Positions 32,733-42,635 of a stretch of 64,000 bases of DNA are shown piece by piece. Location of the stretch: positions 1-64,000 of the forward strand of contig JAKLJP010000017.1 of the NCBI GenBank assembly GCA_023151115.1, read 5' to 3'. The notes beneath the pieces were generated by a model, which was not told where the DNA came from, ran no database searches, and saw only the letters and a program-made list of their open reading frames with translations. Each line of letters starts with the position of its first letter. Position 1 is the stretch's first letter. The DNA is from Anaerolineae bacterium (GTDB lineage: Bacteria; Chloroflexota; Anaerolineae; 4572-78; J111). The position numbers and the translations under genes were made by a program.

Positions 32733-33505
32733 CGCGTCAGGCTAATTCTAATATCTGCGCCGGCCCCGGCCACCGCCCATTCGTTCTTAATGACGGCCAG
32801 GCTGGCCTTATAAGCGGTGGCGATGCCGTGCTGGTGGGTCCAGGCATCCGCTTGAATCCAGAGGCGGATATTGGCAATTTCGGCCAGGGGAAAGCCGGCG
32901 GGATAGTTGGCCGGGCTAAAGGGGTTATCCTCACTGGGCGAGGTAACAAAAAGAAAAGCGCTGTTCGACTGCCGGACAATGGCCCGCAGACGCCCCAGCA
33001 GCGTGTGCAGTAAACTGCGCTCGGATTGGCTGAAAAGATCGGCCACCACCCCCATCACGACGAGGACGAGTCCTTCGCGGGCGGCCACCCCTTCGAGGGT
33101 GGTCAAAGCGGCAAAGGCTGTTTCGGGCCGGGTTAGCAGCAGATGGGGGGCCATCAGGCCGCAGCGCTCGGCCAGCCAGGGGTCGAATTGGTGGCTGAGA
33201 TCAATAATGGTCACAATTTGTTGTTTGCGCTGCACTTTAGCCGCAATTCCGGCAGCCAGCAGCAGCGCCCCACTGCTCGCCTCAACCTCAGCGCCCATTA
33301 ACTCAGTAATTTTTCCCAGGGGCAAACCACCAATCCCCAACGCCTTGTCCAGCGCCCGAAACCCGGTGGGTAAAGTGACCACCTCGGCAGCGGGTCGAAA
33401 ATTAAAGGCAGTCGGCAATGCTGGCCGCGACAACCGGCCGGTCAAAAAACCGGCTACATTTTCGATAATTTGTCTGGCCCCCTGCGAACCCTTGATCGCC
33501 ACCAC
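32729..33505 (-). CDS. RecA/ImuA-like protein lacking a Walker A motif
   Basis: 258 residues starting with GTG. TGFRALDKALGIGGLPLGK (about 48-66) matches the RecA-core entry strand, and ATPase-like strands follow (VTIIDLSHQFDP, LVLVVMGVV). The place of the P-loop GPESSGKTT reads GAEVEASSGALL (about 71-82), without the Lys/Thr that bind ATP. RecA paralogs of the ImuA type also have degenerate loops and act with error-prone polymerases; no polymerase gene is near. Probably a regulatory or structural RecA-fold protein. Confidence 0.7.
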   Translation of the reverse strand: MVAIKGSQGARQIIENVAGFLTGRLSRPALPTAFNFRPAAEVVTLPTGFRALDKALGIGGLPLGKITELMGAEVEASSGALLLAAGIAAKVQRKQQIVTIIDLSHQFDPWLAERCGLMAPHLLLTRPETAFAALTTLEGVAAREGLVLVVMGVVADLFSQSERSLLHTLLGRLRAIVRQSNSAFLFVTSPSEDNPFSPANYPAGFPLAEIANIRLWIQADAWTHQHGIATAYKASLAVIKNEWAVAGAGADIRISLTR

Positions 33506-33628
33506 TTAACCCTTTTTCACTATAATCTTGATAATCCAGGAAGATTGGAAGGCTGGAAGATTGCTTAGTACAGCTTTGCCTTAGTTCGTGACGAAATCAA
33601 GGCGAGTAGATACCTCCACAGAAGTCAT

Positions 33629-33719
33629 ATCATTCCGACCGGAGGGAGGAATCTTCGTTATCACCGCCGAAAATGTTATAGCGAGCAAGAAGATTTCTCG
33701 CTGGCGCTCGAAATGACAT
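33629..33719. repeat. Family A palindromic repeat, diverged
   Basis: A left end ATCATTCCGACCGGAGG and a right end CTCGAAATGACAT, with GAAGATTTCTCGC before the latter. It fills part of the 323-bp gap 33506-33828. The remainder holds GGAAGATTGGAAGGCTGGAAG (about 33539-33559), similar to the hairpin repeat at 56024, and the arginase promoter. Confidence 0.65.
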
Positions 33720-33816
33720 CTCTAGTCAAATTTTATAAGATGTCTCTATTATACCAGAACATTTGTTCCAAAGTCAAGAGGCTAAACCTCAAATTATCCG
33801 CTTGGCGTGGATGTGG

Positions 33817-33822
33817 TATAAT
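33817..33822 (+). promoter_or_regulatory. -10 box of a probably leaderless arginase transcript
   Basis: A consensus TATAAT lies exactly 6 bases before the ATG at 33829. Transcription normally starts about 7 bases after the -10 box, that is on or next to the A of the ATG. No ribosome binding site is possible in that space. No good -35 box is seen. Confidence 0.6.
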
Positions 33823-33828
33823 AGGGCC

Positions 33829-34740
33829 ATGCAAACAACAAAACCCGACACCACTAAAACTATTAGCATCATCGGCGTCCCCCTGGACCTGGGCCAGTCC
33901 CGGCGTGGGGTGGATATGGGGCCAAGTGCTTTACGTTACGCCGGGCTGGATGATCGACTGCGCCGGTTGGGTCATCAAGTGGCCGATAATGGCAACATCA
34001 ATGTTCCCGTGCGGGATACCTTGCCGGCGGAAGGTGGGTTGGCTTTTTTGCCGGCGGTGGTCCAGGCCTGCGAGGCTATGTATCAGGCCGGCCACAAAGC
34101 CATCGAGGCCGGTCACCTGCCCCTGTTTCTGGGCGGCGACCATTCTATTGCCGTGGGCACGGTGGGTGGGGTAAGCCACGCCGAGCCAACCGGCTTGATT
34201 TGGGTTGACGCGCACGGCGACTTCAACACCCCGGAAAGCTCGCCCAGCGGCAATTTGCACGGCATGCCCCTGGCGGCGCTGCTGGGCCTGGGCGCGCCGG
34301 AACTGGTCAACCTGGGCCGGCCTGGCCCCAAACTGGCCCCCGCCGATGTGGTCCTGATTGGCGTCCGTGATTTGGATGAAGCCGAAAGGAGCTTACTGCG
34401 GACCAGTGGGGTTAAGGTGTATACCATGCGCGAAATTGACGCCCGCGGTATGGCCGCCGTTGCCAGCGAAGCCCTAGCCCGCTTGAGCCATTTACCCCGC
34501 CTGCACATCAGCCTGGATATGGACAGCCTCGATCCCGATGCTGCCCCCGGCGTGGGGACTCCTGTGCCCGGTGGCCTCACCTACCGCGAAGCGCACCTGC
34601 TGATGGAAATTATTGCCGACTGCGCCTGCGTTGGCTCAATTGATGTGGTGGAAATCAACCCCATTTTGGACCAGCGAAATCAAACGGCTAAAATTGCGTT
34701 GGAATTGATTGCTTCACTGCTGGGCCAGTCTATCTTGTGA
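33829..34740 (+). CDS. rocF: Arginase
   Basis: 303 residues of the arginase/agmatinase (ureohydrolase) family, closest in pattern to arginase, which splits arginine to ornithine and urea. The two-manganese site is complete: GGDHS, DAHGDFN and [27 protein letters not shown] at the start is typical of arginase. I start at the ATG at 33829; an upstream ATG at 33763 would run through the promoter. The next gene starts 6 bp after the stop. Arginine breakdown may supply nitrogen or proline; no other arginine genes are near. Confidence 0.93.
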   Translation: MQTTKPDTTKTISIIGVPLDLGQSRRGVDMGPSALRYAGLDDRLRRLGHQVADNGNINVPVRDTLPAEGGLAFLPAVVQACEAMYQAGHKAIEAGHLPLFLGGDHSIAVGTVGGVSHAEPTGLIWVDAHGDFNTPESSPSGNLHGMPLAALLGLGAPELVNLGRPGPKLAPADVVLIGVRDLDEAERSLLRTSGVKVYTMREIDARGMAAVASEALARLSHLPRLHISLDMDSLDPDAAPGVGTPVPGGLTYREAHLLMEIIADCACVGSIDVVEINPILDQRNQTAKIALELIASLLGQSIL

Positions 34741-34746
34741 GGGGGC

Positions 34747-36561
34747 ATGCCTTCTAACAAAGACCTCATCAAAAATCTAACCACCCTTAACAAAATTGCC
34801 GAAATCCTGAACCAGTCGGTTGATGTGACCAGCGCCCTCGACTCCGCCTTGGTGCGGCTGCTTGAGTTGATGGATTTAAAGACCGGCTGGATTTTTCTGG
34901 TAGACCCGACCTCGCAGAATCGCTGGGCCGGCAAGGGCTATGTTTTGGCGGCGCATCACAATCTTCCCCCGGCTATGGCCCTGGATAAGGCCCGCCCCTG
35001 GAAAGGCAACTGCGACTGCCAGGATTTGTGCAAAAAAGGTAAACTGGCCGGGGCTTACAACGAGGTCCGCTGCAGCCGGCTGCTCAACGCTCCCGGCGAC
35101 CGGCGCGGGCTGGTGATGCACGCCTCCACTCCCCTGCGCTCCGGGGAAAACATCTTGGGTATTTTAAACGTCGCCGGGCCGGATTGGACTCATTTCAGCG
35201 CCGAGGCCCTGGCCCTATTGACCAACGTGGGCAACCAAATGGGCATTGCCCTGGAGCGCGCCCGTTTATTTGAACTGGTGCGCGAGCGGCGGATTCATGA
35301 GCAGGCCGCGCTGCTGGCCCTCTCTAATCAGTTGCTCAGCCAATCCAATATGAATGATTTGATCTGCTGCCTGGTCGAAGAAGTTCAAGGGTTGCTGCAA
35401 GTGGATGCCTGCGCCCTTTTGTTACCTCATGAAAAGTCTGACAGTCTGGCTTTTTACGCGGCCAGCGGCTGGCGGGTTGACCCGGTGGCCGCTTCACGCC
35501 GGGTTCCCGCCGACGGGCGCAGCGGTTCCGGTTACGTGATGCAAACGCAGGAACCACTCCTTATTTATGACCTGCTGAGCCACGATCCGACGCCGTGGAG
35601 CGCCGATTGGTTGGAAGCTGAAGGATTTCGCAGTCACGCCGTCATTCCTTTGCTGGCCGATGGTCACTCCATTGGCGTCCTCATGGTTGATACCCGCCAG
35701 CCTCACCAGTTCAATGAAGATGAAATCCGTTTTTTATGCCTCATGGCTAATCAGGCGGCTATGGCCATTGAAAAAGCGCGGCTGCACGAGGCTGAACTTA
35801 AACAACAGCGTCTGGAAGAAGAATTGGCGGTGGGCCGGCAGATTCAATTGACCTTGCTGCCCGAGTCGCCCCCCACTGCGCCAGGCTGGGAATTTGCGGC
35901 TCTTTACCAGCCAGCTCGACTGGTCGGCGGGGATTTTTACGACTTTTTTGATTTGCCCGATCAACCGGGTGCGCTGGGCATGGTCATCGCCGATGTGGCC
36001 GACAAGGGGGTTCCGGCGGCGCTGCTGATGGCCCTGAGCCGCTCCATTATTCGCACCAAGGCCTTGACTTCGGGCTTAGGCCCGGCCCAGGTCCTCGAGC
36101 GGGCCAGCGGATTGATTATGAAAGACAGCCGCTCCAAGCTTTTTTTGACGGCTTTCTATGCGGTCTTAAACACCGAGACCGGCCGGCTTCGGTACAGTAT
36201 TGCCGGGCACAACCGGCCCTTATGGCTGCATGCCGCCACCGGCCTGTGCGACGAATTGGGCGGCCGGGGCATTGTGCTGGGCATTTTTGAAAATATAGAG
36301 TTGGAAGAACGGGAGATTGAGATTGCGCCGGGCGACCTGCTGGTGTTTTACACCGACGGTGTAACCGAAGCCATGAACCCGGAGCACCGGCTGTTTGGCG
36401 AAGAACGACTGCAAGCTGTGATTATGGCTCATCCCCAGGCCAGCGCCCAGGAACTTTTAGAGGCTATCGTCGAGGCTGTCTACCGCTTCACCGATCAGGC
36501 TCCGCAGTCGGATGATTTAACGTTGTTTGTCGTCAAGCGGCTTAACCCCAGCGCGCCATAG
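34747..36561 (+). CDS. GAF-domain SpoIIE-type protein phosphatase (RsbU-like)
   Basis: 604 residues. A first GAF domain (about 15-180) contains several Cys (NCDCQDLCKKGK), a second GAF domain spans about 190-345, a linker helix follows, and the C-terminal PP2C/SpoIIE domain (about 370-600) has the metal-binding GGDFYD and DVADKGVPAALLMA, and YTDGVTEAMN. Such phosphatases dephosphorylate anti-sigma-factor antagonists or similar proteins in response to the GAF ligand. GAGGGGG before the ATG and a 6-bp spacing to arginase show coupling to it. It converges with the permease gene, overlapping by 20 bp. Confidence 0.9.
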   Translation: MPSNKDLIKNLTTLNKIAEILNQSVDVTSALDSALVRLLELMDLKTGWIFLVDPTSQNRWAGKGYVLAAHHNLPPAMALDKARPWKGNCDCQDLCKKGKLAGAYNEVRCSRLLNAPGDRRGLVMHASTPLRSGENILGILNVAGPDWTHFSAEALALLTNVGNQMGIALERARLFELVRERRIHEQAALLALSNQLLSQSNMNDLICCLVEEVQGLLQVDACALLLPHEKSDSLAFYAASGWRVDPVAASRRVPADGRSGSGYVMQTQEPLLIYDLLSHDPTPWSADWLEAEGFRSHAVIPLLADGHSIGVLMVDTRQPHQFNEDEIRFLCLMANQAAMAIEKARLHEAELKQQRLEEELAVGRQIQLTLLPESPPTAPGWEFAALYQPARLVGGDFYDFFDLPDQPGALGMVIADVADKGVPAALLMALSRSIIRTKALTSGLGPAQVLERASGLIMKDSRSKLFLTAFYAVLNTETGRLRYSIAGHNRPLWLHAATGLCDELGGRGIVLGIFENIELEEREIEIAPGDLLVFYTDGVTEAMNPEHRLFGEERLQAVIMAHPQASAQELLEAIVEAVYRFTDQAPQSDDLTLFVVKRLNPSAP

Positions 36562-37858
36562 CCAGGCCGCTGCCAATTCGCAGGGCGGCAATGATAAACA
36601 AAGCGGCTCGCAGGCCGACCCAATCGGCTAAAAATGGGCCTAACATGGTCCCGCTTAGGGTTGCCATATTCAGAGCCAGGTTATAGAGGGCCAGATGAGA
36701 AGGCCGCTTGTCCTCGGGGGTCAGCTCAAGCAGCCTGTTGACCAGCGCGCCGCTTAATATGGCCCAGACAATCCCACCCACTACACTGGTGACCAGCAGC
36801 AGCACCAGGCCGTAACTCAGCGCAGTAATCAACGGATACGAGGCCAGCAAAATCGAGCCGGCAACTGTCAGACGATGGTTGCCCAACCAGCGGGTCAGCG
36901 GCTCCAGCAGCGGCGAGACTGCCAGCATGGTCAAGTAAAATAGGGCGTTAACCCAACCAATTTGGCCATCGGTCAGATGCACTTCGCGCACCCAAAAGAC
37001 CGGAAAAAGGGCGGCCGGTAAAAGCTGGGTAAAATGGAACAACAAAAAAGCCAGCATAACCCACCAGTACCGAGACTCAATGCCGCTAATCCAGTTTCCT
37101 TGACCCGGTCGCCAGCGCAGCCACAAGCGCATCGTGACATTCATTCGTTGGGGAACGTCGCCGGCAGAACCAACGCCGCGTCCTGGCTGGGCGCGGTCCT
37201 GCATCGGGCGCATTTGAAACTGGGGCAAGGGCGGAACCCGGATTTGGGCCAGATGGAAGGTACTCATGCCCGCGCCTACCGCGCCCAGGGTAAAAACGGC
37301 GGCGTAGCCCCACTCAAAAGTCAACCAATCCAAAATCCAGCCGCTCAAGACAAAAGCCAACATAATCGCGGCAGCCAGCAGCGAATTACGCCAGCCCACC
37401 ACTCGTCCCCTTGCTTCAGGTGGCACGGTCGCGGCCAGCAGCGCATTAAAACCAATCGCTAGGGCCGTACCGGGCACCGCCATCAATAACGTCAGCACCA
37501 GCACCGACCAAACCTTGAGCGAGTCGGGCAAAAGCAGGGGTAAGGGAATCATCAGGAAAAAACCCAGGCGCTGCCAAATGGCTGTTTCCACCACCGCCCG
37601 GCCCAGAGACCGATTTTCCAGCCACTGCCCGGCCGGTAAGGTAACCAACGCGTTAACCAGGGCCGGGCCGGCGCTCAGCAAGCCAATCTGCCAGCCGGCG
37701 GCATCGAGCCGGGCAGCAAAAACGGCCAGAAAGGACAGGGTACTGCCATAGGCAATGCCGTACCAGGCTACGTCCCAATAAAGATGAAAAAAATTAGCCG
37801 CCTGAATTTTTGAGGAGAGCACTGGGGGTTGAGGGGTTATTTTTTGAGAAGTGTTCAC
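36542..37858 (-). CDS. MFS permease
   Basis: A major facilitator with about twelve membrane helices and a central loop (about 225-275 of the protein). The first helix begins with YWDVAWYGIAYGSTLSFLAVF, and the helix 2-3 loop reads LPAGQWLENRSLGRAV, a variant of the family motif. The start is uncertain: I use GTG at 37858, because the frame further upstream consists of intergenic repeats; GTG at 37822 is also possible. Substrate not recognised. It converges with the phosphatase gene. Confidence 0.8.
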   Translation of the reverse strand: MNTSQKITPQPPVLSSKIQAANFFHLYWDVAWYGIAYGSTLSFLAVFAARLDAAGWQIGLLSAGPALVNALVTLPAGQWLENRSLGRAVVETAIWQRLGFFLMIPLPLLLPDSLKVWSVLVLTLLMAVPGTALAIGFNALLAATVPPEARGRVVGWRNSLLAAAIMLAFVLSGWILDWLTFEWGYAAVFTLGAVGAGMSTFHLAQIRVPPLPQFQMRPMQDRAQPGRGVGSAGDVPQRMNVTMRLWLRWRPGQGNWISGIESRYWWVMLAFLLFHFTQLLPAALFPVFWVREVHLTDGQIGWVNALFYLTMLAVSPLLEPLTRWLGNHRLTVAGSILLASYPLITALSYGLVLLLVTSVVGGIVWAILSGALVNRLLELTPEDKRPSHLALYNLALNMATLSGTMLGPFLADWVGLRAALFIIAALRIGSGLAMARWG

Positions 37859-37960
37859 GAGTCTGGGTACATCACCGATAATGAAAATGAGGCGAGGAGG
37901 CGATGACGCGATGACGCGAAGAATATTTCGCCTCATCGCCTCACGCTTCATCGCGTCATT
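37852..37960. repeat. Modular repeat arm followed by a GAGGCGAGG-type hairpin
   Basis: GTGTTCACGAGTCTGGGTAC and ATCACCGATAATGAAAATG match the left arm of the modular repeat at 20856, but the core here is a different inverted repeat, GAGGCGAGGAGGCGATGACG with CATCGCGTCAT and CGCCTCATCGCCTC. Similar cores occur at 40014 and 54286. Confidence 0.65.
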
Positions 37961-38037
37961 CTAGGTTAGGCTGCAAGTGAGAATTATAATAGTCCTCTCA
38001 GGTCCGAATGGCAAAATGAAATGGAGAGCCGCTCGAC

Positions 38038-38334
38038 TCATCCGGTAATACGGAAGCTGCGAAACTCGCCGGTGTAGGGAGCGTAGGTCACATCAACATG
38101 GCTGACACGCGCCGGCGGCTCGCCGGTGTGACACCAGGCGACGGCCTGGCGTACGGCCTCGGCCTCACCCTCAAACACTGCCTCCACCCGGCCATCCCAC
38201 AAATTACGCACCCAGCCGGTTAAGCCCAATTCCTGGGCCTGGCGCTGAGTAAACCAGCGAAAACTGACCCCTTGCACCCGGCCCGAAATGAAGACATGGG
38301 CGCGGAGGTTTTTTGCTTCAGGTTGAGAAGCCAT
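38038..38334 (-). CDS. acyP: Acylphosphatase
   Basis: 98 residues, the usual size. It hydrolyses acyl phosphates such as carbamoyl phosphate or 1,3-bisphosphoglycerate. The phosphate-binding loop GRVQGVSFR and the catalytic Arg in it, and the Asn of VRNLWDG, are present; the C-terminal strand FRITG ends the protein normally. A GGAGA about 11 bases upstream of the ATG serves as ribosome binding site. It stands alone among intergenic repeats. Confidence 0.93.
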   Translation of the reverse strand: MASQPEAKNLRAHVFISGRVQGVSFRWFTQRQAQELGLTGWVRNLWDGRVEAVFEGEAEAVRQAVAWCHTGEPPARVSHVDVTYAPYTGEFRSFRITG

Positions 38335-38366
38335 TAGAAAATCTCCATTTTTTGTTACTGCTCAGG

Positions 38367-38461
38367 CTCAGTGGATCCAAATTTGAGGAGCCAGCACGCC
38401 CCCGTGCGGCGGTGTTCGGCACGTGGGCGTGCCTCACTCCTCGAAAATTGGATCTACTGAG
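38367..38461. mobile_element. MITE-like palindromic element with 24-bp ends
   Basis: CTCAGTGGATCCAAATTTGA and TCGAAAATTGGATCTACTGA are the inverted ends (about 24 bp, two or three mismatches). The inside holds a second hairpin, GCACGCCC with GGGCGTGC. No coding capacity. It lies directly before a family A repeat, and the two fill most of the 376-bp gap 38335-38710. Confidence 0.6.
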
Positions 38462-38464
38462 GCT

Positions 38465-38558
38465 CATGTCATTTCGAAACCGAAGGTCGAGAAATCTTCA
38501 AGGCGCAACCCATGAAAGTAAGGTGTCGGAGATTTCTCCCTGCGGTCGAAATGACATG
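38465..38558. repeat. Family A palindromic repeat
   Basis: CATGTCATTTCGAAACCGAA and GGTCGAAATGACATG are the ends. Its inside (gagaaatcttcaaggc to gtgtcggagatttctccc) matches the copy at 49835 closely, so these two share a recent ancestor. Confidence 0.88.
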
Positions 38559-38618
38559 GGAGTAACAACCATTTTTTAAGGGGGAGCTGTGGAAATTAAA
38601 CTGTTTCGTAAGTCAAAC

Positions 38619-38678
38619 CGTGCTGCGTGTTGCCTCTTGTGTCACGCGAAGTGGACGGAACACGCAACACGCAACACG
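38619..38678. repeat. GTGTTGCGT-type hairpin repeat
   Basis: CGTGCTGCGTGTTGC (38619-38633) pairs with GCAACACGCAACACG (38664-38678), one mismatch. It is one of five hairpins in the window built from the words TTGCGTGTTGC or GGTGCGTGGTGCG. It lies just after the stop of the hydrolase gene on the opposite strand. Confidence 0.75.
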
Positions 38679-38710
38679 GATTGAACAACTACTTAAAAGA
38701 AATCTCCCTC

Positions 38711-39850
38711 TCAGTTCCTTTCTTCTCGAACTCGATTGAAGAACTCAACTACCCGCTGCATAAAAAGCTGGTCGCTTTCCCCCTGAAAGGTGTGGGGCTG
38801 GCCGGGGTAGGTGAAACATTCGACGGGCTTATTTAACGCCTGCAACTGCTGGCATAACTCCTCGGACCAGGCCGGGGGCACGGTTCCGTCGTAATCACCG
38901 TGATGGATGCTCACGGCGGCGGTGAGGCGTTCCAGGTGAAAAATAGGGGAGATGCGCTGCAAATCTTCCGGCGGCGTGTTCAACTCCTCCAGCCCGCGCG
39001 CCCCGCCCGACCACTCCAGGATTTTCTCGTAGTTGCGCTGCTCGTCGCCGCTCATAGCCCCGTAGAGAACTGCTGCCTGCACCGCGTCGCTGATGGTAAT
39101 GGTTCGCAGGGTGATACCGCCGCCCATGCTGTGACCGACCATGCCCACAAAACTGGGGTCGGCGGCTTGCAGCGGACCGGGCTGGCCCGCCTGCGCTCGG
39201 ATAATGGCAATCAAATTCAGCGCATCCACCGAGTGACTCGCCCGAAAGCGGTCATCGCCTTCATCCGAAGGCGGATAATTGCGATAATTGGGATGGATGG
39301 TCAAATACCCGGCGCGGGCCAGGGCGTCGGCATAGCGGGTGGTGTAGGCAAGGGTGTTGTACTGTTCCGGCGGGATGTAACCATGCATCATCAGCGCCAC
39401 CGGGAACGGCCCCGTCCCCCGCGGCGTGTTCATAAAGCCGTAGAGAGTCAAGCCTTCGCTGGGGTAGCTGACCAGGCTGCGGGTAAAGGCGTCGGTGACT
39501 TCCAGCACTTCTTCAATTTTCAATTCGCCCCCGCCGTAGCTGCGGCGGGAGAGGTCGGCAATGGTCAGACCGGCGTAGGGGTCAGGCGTGGGTGTGGGAG
39601 TCGAGGTTGGGGTGGGGGTCTCTGTTGGGACAGGGGTGAAGGTGGGCGTAACGGTAGGGGTGAGGGTTGGGCTGGGGGTGGAGGAAGCGGTTGGCGGCGG
39701 CAGAGTTGGGGTAGCAGTGTTGGCTACCACAGGTGCTGGTGTAGGCGTAGGGGGTGGATTTTCCAGCACCCCAACGGTGCTCTGGCAGGCGGTTAGCAGG
39801 CACATCAACAGCCCAATTAAAAACCTTAAACTGAACGGATAGTTAATCAT
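38711..39850 (-). CDS. Lipoprotein alpha/beta hydrolase (dienelactone-hydrolase/S9-like)
   Basis: 379 residues. Signal peptide with lipobox LLTAC (Cys about 22), a long Pro/Thr linker (about 32-92), then an alpha/beta hydrolase. The nucleophile elbow is GHSMGGG, the catalytic Asp probably lies in HHGDYDGTVP and the catalytic His in PGQPHTF near the C-terminus. The lid-less fold resembles prolyl-oligopeptidase or dienelactone-hydrolase relatives; peptide or ester substrates cannot be told apart from sequence. It is fixed to the outer face of the membrane. Confidence 0.87.
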   Translation of the reverse strand: MINYPFSLRFLIGLLMCLLTACQSTVGVLENPPPTPTPAPVVANTATPTLPPPTASSTPSPTLTPTVTPTFTPVPTETPTPTSTPTPTPDPYAGLTIADLSRRSYGGGELKIEEVLEVTDAFTRSLVSYPSEGLTLYGFMNTPRGTGPFPVALMMHGYIPPEQYNTLAYTTRYADALARAGYLTIHPNYRNYPPSDEGDDRFRASHSVDALNLIAIIRAQAGQPGPLQAADPSFVGMVGHSMGGGITLRTITISDAVQAAVLYGAMSGDEQRNYEKILEWSGGARGLEELNTPPEDLQRISPIFHLERLTAAVSIHHGDYDGTVPPAWSEELCQQLQALNKPVECFTYPGQPHTFQGESDQLFMQRVVEFFNRVREERN

Positions 39851-39891
39851 AGCGTCATAGTCTACCGGCGATATTGGCGGCTGTCAATTCT

Positions 39892-39924
39892 AAGGATTTC
39901 TCCCTTCGGTCGAAATGACATGCC
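39892..39924. repeat. Half copy of a family A repeat
   Basis: AAGGATTTCTCCCTTCGGTC and GAAATGACATG match the right half of the family A elements at 38465 and 49835. The left half is missing. Confidence 0.7.
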
Positions 39925-40013
39925 TGAGCAGTTACAAAATGCGCAAAAATGCCGGTCTCGCAGCCGCGCTAAAGAATTGTCGAAGCAGCTAAATCGTTGT
40001 AAGATAGACGCCG

Positions 40014-40100
40014 GGATGAGGCGAAGAGGCGAGGACGCGAGGAAATGGAAAGAAGACCTATCATCGCCTCCTCGCCTCACGAGTCATCGCCTCTCTTCTG
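40014..40100. repeat. GAGGCGAGG-type hairpin repeat
   Basis: GATGAGGCGAAGAGGCGAGG on the left and CATCGCCTCCTCGCCTCACG on the right form an imperfect inverted repeat around GGAAATGG. It is related to 37889-37960 and 54286-54363. It lies just before the enolase leader. Confidence 0.7.
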
Positions 40101-40101
40101 A

Positions 40102-41418
<1,317 letters not shown>

Positions 41419-41422
41419 GTTT

Positions 41423-41518
41423 CGTGGTGCGTGGTCCGTAAAATTAACAGACCACACTACGCATAAAAGGTGTTTACGCCGGAGATTGGAGATTAATTAA
41501 TCTCCAATCTCCAATCTC
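41423..41518. repeat. Two intergenic hairpins after enolase
   Basis: A GTGGTGCGTGGTC-type hairpin (41423-41464) is followed by GGAGATTGGAGATTAATTAATC with ATCTCCAATCTCC (about 41481-41516). Both are inverted repeats made of a word repeated within each arm. They may also stop transcription from enolase. Confidence 0.6.
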
Positions 41519-41535
41519 TTTTTCCGAGGAATCCT

Positions 41536-42288
41536 TTGCGACCATCATCCCGCCAGGAAATTTTGGCCCGGCGAATTGCTTTTCTCAAACAGGTGTCGTT
41601 GTTCAGTGAGGTGAGTGAAGCGGAATTAGCGAGCCTGGTTGATGATTTTCACCCCAGAGAATTTACCAAAGACGAAATTATTTTTCGCCAGGGCGATACC
41701 AGCCGGGAATTATACCTGGTGGTGCGCGGCAAAGTCCGTATTTTTCGGATTAGTCCTTCTGGAGCGGAAACGACCATTGCCATTTACTCGACGGGCAGCG
41801 TGATGGGTGAGTTTGCGGTGGTGGACAGCGAGCCGCGCTCGGCCACGGCTAAAGCCATCGAGGCGACGGATTTGCTGCTGATGCCCCACGAGAAATTTTT
41901 GCAGCACATGCGCCATCTGCCTGATCTGGCCCTGGGTATGACCAAACTCTTATCCAGCCGGGTGCGCTGGACTGCCGCGTTTGCCGAAACCATTGCCCAA
42001 TATGATGCGGCGGGCCGGCTGCTGCACATCCTGCTGCTGTACAACGAGCAGTTCGGCCAGGAAGAAGAGGCCGGCAAACGTTATATCCTCGACCTGTCGC
42101 TGAACCAGACCGATCTGGCCTCGCTGGTGGGGGCGCGGCGGGAGTGGGTCAACCGGCTGCTGCGCGATTGGCAAAAGCGGGGCCTGGTGGCTTACGAGGC
42201 CGGTAAAATCATCATCCTCGATCTGCCCCGCGCCCAGGCCGAGCGCGACAGCCGCATCGAGGCTAATGTTGGTGGGGGTGGGTGGTAG
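41536..42288 (+). CDS. Crp/Fnr-family transcription regulator
   Basis: 250 residues starting with TTG at 41536 (GAGGA precedes). The cyclic-nucleotide-binding-like domain (about 20-150; LFSEVSEAELASL, IIFRQGDTSRELYLVVRGKVRI, GEFAVVDSEPRSATAKA) is followed by a long helix and a winged HTH (about 178-230; LNQTDLASLVGARREWVNRLL). The Fnr iron-sulfur Cys cluster is absent, so oxygen sensing of the Fnr type is unlikely. The effector is unknown. Confidence 0.92.
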   Translation: MRPSSRQEILARRIAFLKQVSLFSEVSEAELASLVDDFHPREFTKDEIIFRQGDTSRELYLVVRGKVRIFRISPSGAETTIAIYSTGSVMGEFAVVDSEPRSATAKAIEATDLLLMPHEKFLQHMRHLPDLALGMTKLLSSRVRWTAAFAETIAQYDAAGRLLHILLLYNEQFGQEEEAGKRYILDLSLNQTDLASLVGARREWVNRLLRDWQKRGLVAYEAGKIIILDLPRAQAERDSRIEANVGGGGW

Positions 42289-42470
42289 TAAAAGGGATTA
42301 ATAACCTGTTTGGAGTTTTCATCACCACATCTTGAGTAGTCTTGAGCGCAGCAAAAGGCGTATCAAAGGGTGCGGTAACGAAGCAAAAATCATCCTGAGT
42401 AGGGCGTTAGCCCGTATCGAAGGGTGATTTTTGCCGATAACCCCGAACCCAGGTCCAATGGCGATTTACT

Positions 42471-42515
42471 TGAAGAGGGCGGAACCCTAAAATCCTGGGT
42501 TTCCGCTCTTTTTTT
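42471..42515 (+). terminator. Intrinsic terminator upstream of the sugar-transport operon
   Basis: AAGAGGGCGGAACCC and GGGTTTCCGCTCTT form a stem with one bulge around TAAAATCCT, and seven T follow. It separates the Crp-like gene from the sugar operon promoter. The 347-bp gap 42289-42635 contains no gene. Confidence 0.8.
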
Positions 42516-42549
42516 AAGCCGCCTCCCCTGTATTCTCGCTTCCCGAAAT

Positions 42550-42578
42550 TTGACACCCCATTTTTTCAGGCTTATAAT
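42550..42578 (+). promoter_or_regulatory. Consensus sigma-70-type promoter of the sugar operon
   Basis: TTGACA (42550-42555) and TATAAT (42573-42578) are both perfect consensus hexamers with a 17-bp spacer. Transcription would start at about 42585, inside the adjacent palindrome. Confidence 0.9.
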
Positions 42579-42581
42579 GGC

Positions 42582-42611
42582 ATCGTTATCGTTCACGGGA
42601 ACGATAACGAT
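42582..42611. promoter_or_regulatory. Perfect 12-6-12 palindromic operator over the transcription start
   Basis: ATCGTTATCGTT (42582-42593) and AACGATAACGAT (42600-42611) are perfectly inverted around CACGGG. Each arm repeats ATCGTT, so two nested sites are possible. Its position 3 bp after the -10 box fits a repressor that blocks a very strong promoter. Candidates are the LacI protein encoded at 49977, or a regulator outside the window. The gene starts 24 bp later. Confidence 0.85.
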
Positions 42612-42635
42612 AAAAATAAGTCAGGTTACAAGGCT

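Noticed and set aside
37859..37951. N-terminal extension of the MFS permease
   Set aside because: The residues come from a modular-repeat arm and its hairpin core, and no signal or helix is formed there.
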